Shown piece by piece: positions 59,666-64,000 of a DNA stretch of 64,000 bases. The stretch's first letter is position 1; the number at the start of each line of letters is the position of its first letter. Where the stretch lies: the NCBI RefSeq assembly GCF_000003815.2, contig NC_049997.1, forward strand, positions 9,511,060 through 9,575,059, given 5' to 3'. Origin of the DNA: Branchiostoma floridae (Eukaryota; Chordata; Leptocardii; Amphioxiformes; Branchiostomatidae). The notes under the pieces are model-generated. The model saw only the letters and a program-made list of their open reading frames with translations. It had not been told where the DNA came from and made no database searches. A program made the translations under genes and the position numbers.

Positions 59666-62600
59666 ATGTGGATTGCAAAGTTTGTCCTGCTTGTCACCAT
59701 ACAGGTGGGCGTGACACAGGGTCAACCAGGGTGCCCTCAAAATTGCTTCTGCTACCCTAATAATGTTGCCTACTGTCGTAACTTGGACTCCATGCCTGTA
59801 CTTGGCCTGAGCCCTCGTACTAAAGGACTACTCGTCGCAGACAGTTCCTTCACGACTATTCCAAAGAATGCCTTCATGGGTCTTCCATATCTTGTAGAGT
59901 TGAACATCACAGAGACCCTTCTCACAAGTATTCACCCAGATGCCTTCAATGGGTTAAAGAAACTTCAACTGCTGGACCTGTCAAACAACAAACTCAAGGC
60001 CTTTCCTAAAGGAGCCATGGATAAAGTTGGGGCAAAGCTTAAGTCTCTAAACCTCGGTGGTAACTGGCTCGCAGGAAGTCTTACAGCAGAGTCCTTTAAA
60101 GGTATGGAGGCTCTTGAGGGACTCTATCTGTATAATACAAATTTTACAACAATCGAAGATGGGCTCTTTGCCAGTCTGAAGAAACTTTCAGTACTGGATC
60201 TCTCCAAAAACAACTTTGAATCTCTTCCTGAGGGAGCAATCAAGGGACTTGACAACTTGAAGGAAATTGTCATGTTTGGAAACCCTTTCACTTGTGACAA
60301 AGATGCATCCTGGCTTAGTGGTTGGATTGAGAAGAACCCGCCTGAGATCGGTGCTGGTCCCACCTGTATGGATCCTCCACGTTTTGCTGGGTATGCAGCA
60401 GCCGGACTTTCAAGTGAAGTACTTTCAGCTGAGTATAACCAGACAACCATTGACTGCACTGTTAAACCAACACCACCTCCAGATACCCTGAATGGGGAGG
60501 ATGATGGACGCCCTCCTCCTGTCAAAATCATCAAAGGTCTCATCTGGAAGTGTCCAAGCACTTACGTCCTCAAAGCAGGGCAGTTTGAGGAGTACACTGA
60601 CCTTGAGGAGCTGGACATCAGTGGCAATGGCATTATTGACATTGAACCTGGAGCATTCAGTTCCCTCAACAAGCTGAAGGTTCTCTACCTGAGCGAAAAC
60701 TCCATCAAGCGCATCAAACCATCAGTTATGAATGACCTGAAGAGTGTTGAGGTACTGGATGTGTCAGACAACAAGATGACATACCTTCCAGCTGATATCA
60801 AAGAGCGACTGCCAAAGATCAAGTTCATCGTAGGCTACAATAATCCATGGTCCTGTGACTGCAACCTGGCTGCCAACATGGACTTGATTGCACACTACTT
60901 CCATGAAATTCCTGCCATCTGTGCTGCTCCCCAAGAGTTGGAAGGTCGGGAAGTGCGAGAAGTTCCTGAAGAGGCAATGATCTGCACCCCTCCAGTCATC
61001 ACCTTCATTGATGAATATGTGACTGTGAAAGAAGGTGGTGATGCTTTCCTGAACTGTGAGATAACTGGCCTTCCCATTCCACCTGCACGGTGGAAAACAC
61101 CTGATGGCAAGGTTGTCACCATTGACGAACCAGTTGGAAATAAGGAAGTTCTGGACAATGGGACCCTTTGGATCAAGAATGCCGTAGCTGATGACGGTGG
61201 TAACTACGTGTGCATTGCTGACAATGGTGGTGGCGTAGATATGAGAAATGCCACACTGCGCGTTTGTCCCAGAGTTTGTCGATGTCTGGACATCTTGACA
61301 GTCCACTGCTTCGAAGCTGATATTTCAAAGATTCCAGCTGATACTCGTTTATTCCTAATGCTGGGTACTGACCTAGCTGAGGTAAAGAAGGACCTGTTCA
61401 AAGATTTGAAGGACTTGGAAGAGCTGGATCTGGACAATAATCAAATCACGGACATTGAAGTTGGATCATTTGACAGTCTGGAAAACTTACGTTTGCTGTT
61501 CCTGTACAGGAATGCTATAGAAAAACTATCATCTGGCTTATTCAAGGGCATGACTAATCTCCTACAGATCTATCTGTCCTCTAACAATATTACAACGATA
61601 GAGGATGGAGCATTTGAGGGACTTGAAAATCTACAGTTGATCCAGCTTCACGAGAATCATATTGAAGAGATTGGTGATGGTGCCTTCAAGGGACTTCCAA
61701 CTCTCATTGACTTGGACCTTCACCTTAACAACCTCACAGCCATCCCTGGGAAGGCCATCACATCGCTCAAAAACCTCAGGCGTGTGCAGCTTTTCGACAA
61801 CAAAATCAAGATGGTCAAGGAAGATGACTTCAAGGATTTGGAAAGCCTTCAGATGATCTATCTTCAGGACAATGAAATCCAGGTGGTTGAAAATGGTGCC
61901 TTTGCAAATCTGCCAGACTTGCAATGGTTGGACCTTTCAAACAATAAGATAGTAGTCATTCCTGCAGGTGTGTTCAAAGGACTTGATGCGCTGCAACGCC
62001 TGGACTTGAGCAACAATGCCCTCGTGACCTTACCTGCATCCCTCAGGACAGAGCTGCCATCCCTCAGGTTTGTAATTGCAGCTGGGAACCCCTGGCACTG
62101 CGACTGTAACATGATTCCTCTCCGAGGATGGTTCGGTTACTCACCCGATCAACCGCCTCCCCCGGGAGCAGGACCTGCCCAGGGGGACCCCCCTTTCCGG
62201 CCTTATTATGAGCCCGACCCCCTCCTCCTCTCCGAGTTCCTTGAGCACACTGGCCAGACACCCTTTCACCCTGTTGGGTACTACGCAGCCAGGAGAAGAC
62301 GCCAAGCGCCGGGCGGGTTTGCAACTTGCGCGACTCCGATAGCGTACGCCAACCAAGACACCAACACTATTCCCATCTCCAGCCTCATCTGCGAGGCCAT
62401 CCTCTTTGTCGAAAATGGGGCCGCTGTCCTCATCGGGGAGTCGGCGGAACTGCCTTGCAACATCTCCAAGGAGACCAGCATTGGCAAGTTCTGGGCAACA
62501 CCACAAGGAGCAGTGGTGAAGTTCGGAGGCAGCGTGAACAAGACGAAAGTGGCCGATGATGGCACCCTCACCATCGAGAAGGTGTCAGAGGATGACGCCG

Positions 62601-62920
62601 GGCCGTACGTGTGCGTGGGAGCAGAAGAACCCACCATATACTTCCTGAACTATGTAAGGGAAGTCACCACTCCACCACCTCCTCCTACCGAGCCACCAAA
62701 AGTAGAAGAAGAAGAAGAACCTGAACTGCCAGAAGAAGAAGAAGAACCCGGACCACCAGAAGAAGTGGAACCACCGCCGCGATTCCCACCACGAGGAGTC
62801 GACGAACCACTACCAACATTTCCCGATGGCGGACTACTGCCAGCACCCCCGGTTGGGATCCCGGACTTCCCAGATTTGCCCAGACCTCCACAACGACCAC
62901 CTTTCCGACCACGACCATAG
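59666..62920 (+). CDS. Secreted LRR-Ig protein 2
   Basis: 1084 residues in one coding exon, the tandem paralogue of the gene at 52.2 kb with the same domain order. Signal peptide (about 1-19), LRR N-cap (CPQNCFC), LRRs, C-cap (NPFTCDKDASWL), second LRR block and C-cap (NPWSCDCN), Ig 1 with both cysteines (C463, C516), LRR N-cap 3 (CPRVCRC), about ten LRRs, C-cap from NPWHCDCN, Ig 2 (C931, C983). The last C-cap contains a ~70-residue insertion ending in RRRRQ (876-880), the same place as the KRKRRQ of its neighbour. It alone carries an ~80-residue tail of acidic and proline runs after YVREVTT. No transmembrane segment. An acceptor at 59614-59616 points to a 5'UTR intron. Probably secreted; ligand unknown. 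Confidence 0.93.
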   Translation: MWIAKFVLLVTIQVGVTQGQPGCPQNCFCYPNNVAYCRNLDSMPVLGLSPRTKGLLVADSSFTTIPKNAFMGLPYLVELNITETLLTSIHPDAFNGLKKLQLLDLSNNKLKAFPKGAMDKVGAKLKSLNLGGNWLAGSLTAESFKGMEALEGLYLYNTNFTTIEDGLFASLKKLSVLDLSKNNFESLPEGAIKGLDNLKEIVMFGNPFTCDKDASWLSGWIEKNPPEIGAGPTCMDPPRFAGYAAAGLSSEVLSAEYNQTTIDCTVKPTPPPDTLNGEDDGRPPPVKIIKGLIWKCPSTYVLKAGQFEEYTDLEELDISGNGIIDIEPGAFSSLNKLKVLYLSENSIKRIKPSVMNDLKSVEVLDVSDNKMTYLPADIKERLPKIKFIVGYNNPWSCDCNLAANMDLIAHYFHEIPAICAAPQELEGREVREVPEEAMICTPPVITFIDEYVTVKEGGDAFLNCEITGLPIPPARWKTPDGKVVTIDEPVGNKEVLDNGTLWIKNAVADDGGNYVCIADNGGGVDMRNATLRVCPRVCRCLDILTVHCFEADISKIPADTRLFLMLGTDLAEVKKDLFKDLKDLEELDLDNNQITDIEVGSFDSLENLRLLFLYRNAIEKLSSGLFKGMTNLLQIYLSSNNITTIEDGAFEGLENLQLIQLHENHIEEIGDGAFKGLPTLIDLDLHLNNLTAIPGKAITSLKNLRRVQLFDNKIKMVKEDDFKDLESLQMIYLQDNEIQVVENGAFANLPDLQWLDLSNNKIVVIPAGVFKGLDALQRLDLSNNALVTLPASLRTELPSLRFVIAAGNPWHCDCNMIPLRGWFGYSPDQPPPPGAGPAQGDPPFRPYYEPDPLLLSEFLEHTGQTPFHPVGYYAARRRRQAPGGFATCATPIAYANQDTNTIPISSLICEAILFVENGAAVLIGESAELPCNISKETSIGKFWATPQGAVVKFGGSVNKTKVADDGTLTIEKVSEDDAGPYVCVGAEEPTIYFLNYVREVTTPPPPPTEPPKVEEEEEPELPEEEEEPGPPEEVEPPPRFPPRGVDEPLPTFPDGGLLPAPPVGIPDFPDLPRPPQRPPFRPRP

Positions 62921-63175
62921 CCAAGCAGAGGTAGTATAGTAGCTACATGTCTGACAACTGTCCTGACAAACTGTGAGTAACCACCAACCACAAAATCAAC
63001 ACTGTCGACAAGATTCTAGTATTCATTTGGCTGATTAGCATGTGACAATCACTTATTAATATTTGACTCAAACAGTTCTAAAAGTGCAGAAAGTCTTACA
63101 TGTACATGTAATTACTATTTCCTTGTTAACGCATATACTTTTTAAACTTTTCCAATCTATAAAATAGAAGTTCCT
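62921..63175. other. 3' flank of LRR-Ig protein 2
   Basis: Short 3'UTR-like sequence with no canonical AATAAA before the next foldback element. The first AATAAA-type signals lie inside that element near 63241-63255, so the transcript may end in it. Confidence 0.35.
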
Positions 63176-63536
63176 AAGGCCACACCAATTTAATTTCTTG
63201 GTTCACGGATTTTTTCATAAAAATGATGGAGCGAGAGGGCGAAATAAAAATAAAAATTGTAAAATGGTTGGGGTTAAGGTAAAGGCTAATCCAAAACATA
63301 AGGAAAAAAAAGTTTTCAGCTTGAAAAAGTACAAAAACACTATTATTGTACAGTAACAGCACCTGTACCCACACTTTAAGGAGCTTATAATATAAAGGCC
63401 AATTTACTACACCAGAAAGTTGATGAATGGTTTCATTAATGGTGAAAATTTGCTGAGTGGTAATTTTTATTTTTATTTTTTTTCCCAAAAAATAGGAGTG
63501 AGCGAATCCGTGAACCAAGTTGGTGTGACTTAAAGG
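63176..63536. mobile_element. ~360-bp MITE
   Basis: The left end AAGGCCACACCAATTTAATT, then CTTGGTTCACGGATT, is mirrored by AATCCGTGAACCAAG and TTGGTGTGACTTAAAGG at the right. The inverted ends are about 34 bases. The interior is A/T-rich. Confidence 0.75.
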
Positions 63537-63683
63537 CGCTTTATTTTATTCTTCCAGTACCCATCAAAACAACGGCCATCAAAACATGAAAGCTACCATA
63601 GAAGTACAATGTACATGCAGTGCCTAGGCAGCAAAAACAAAGCGATTTTGAGACACTGGCTTTGGCATGGGTTTACTTACATG

Positions 63684-63919
63684 TACCCTGGGGGCCAGCC
63701 AGGATGGGCAGCTAGGACAGTTTATTCGGTGGCCCAAGACAGTCAGCCCATAAATTTCCTCTGGGAGTTTAAGCCCGAAGGAGGTCCACCTGCCCTAGGG
63801 ATAACTCCTTTGGGCTTAAACAACTCCCCTGGAGTGCCAATGTGATATCCACCGGCTGTTTGCCTTGGAAACCCCAACAAAACTTGCTAGCTACCCGATC
63901 CTGTCTGGCCCCCAGGGTA
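63684..63919. mobile_element. 236-bp foldback element
   Basis: TACCCTGGGGGCCAG, then CAGGAT, is mirrored by ATCCTG and CTGGCCCCCAGGGTA. An inner pair GTTTAAGCCC / GGGCTTAAAC extends the foldback. No coding content. Confidence 0.75.
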
Positions 63920-64000
63920 GAGTTTACTCTCATTGTGGTATAATATATCTCTTTCCTCCTCCCCCAGACATCTTAATTAATGATCTCCCACATGAAAACA

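Overview
This is eukaryotic, intron-rich animal DNA with about 600 unknown bases (6252-6859). Gene content (V-ATPase subunit E, METTL22, TBC1D15/17, two LRR-Ig secreted proteins), short exons with GT-AG introns and very many small foldback transposons suggest an invertebrate deuterostome. A lancelet (Branchiostoma) is the most likely source. That species guess rests on overall style and was not checked by any search.

Layout. 1-3.98 kb: non-coding, with a ~1.06 kb terminal-inverted-repeat element. 3.98-8.57 kb (-): V-ATPase subunit E in seven visible exons; one exon is missing, probably inside the N gap. 8.57-9.26 kb: shared upstream region between divergent genes. 9.26-10.38 kb (+): METTL22, coding in one exon. 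11.0-28.15 kb (+): an unrecognised coiled-coil protein with a proline-rich C-terminus, eleven exons. Its 11.3 kb ninth intron holds about 14 copies of a two-box repeat module in forward, reverse and forward blocks, interrupted by several small inverted-repeat elements. 30.67-37.44 kb: a 6.8 kb element with no long credible ORF and split direct repeats in the order A1...B1-A2-B2. Its core is a ~2.1 kb array of ~65 bp units, and it ends just beyond the 3' end of the next gene. 37.6-43.8 kb (-): the C-terminal 433 residues of a TBC1D15/17 Rab-GAP; N-terminal exons were not found. 44-52 kb: no gene found, several transposon remnants. 52.2-55.4 and 59.7-62.9 kb (+): two tandem paralogues, each a single-exon secreted LRR-Ig protein of ~1070 residues behind a probable 5'UTR intron. 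62.9-64 kb: two more foldback elements.

The genes are not a functional cluster: housekeeping genes (proton pump stalk, lysine methyltransferase, Rab-GAP) sit beside a tandem pair of extracellular recognition or matrix-like proteins. The most unusual parts are the split-direct-repeat element with its splice-site-like satellite, the two-box modular array in the intron, and a conserved insertion carrying a basic cleavage site inside the last LRR C-cap of both LRR-Ig proteins. Exon borders were placed by reading splice sites and phases by eye.
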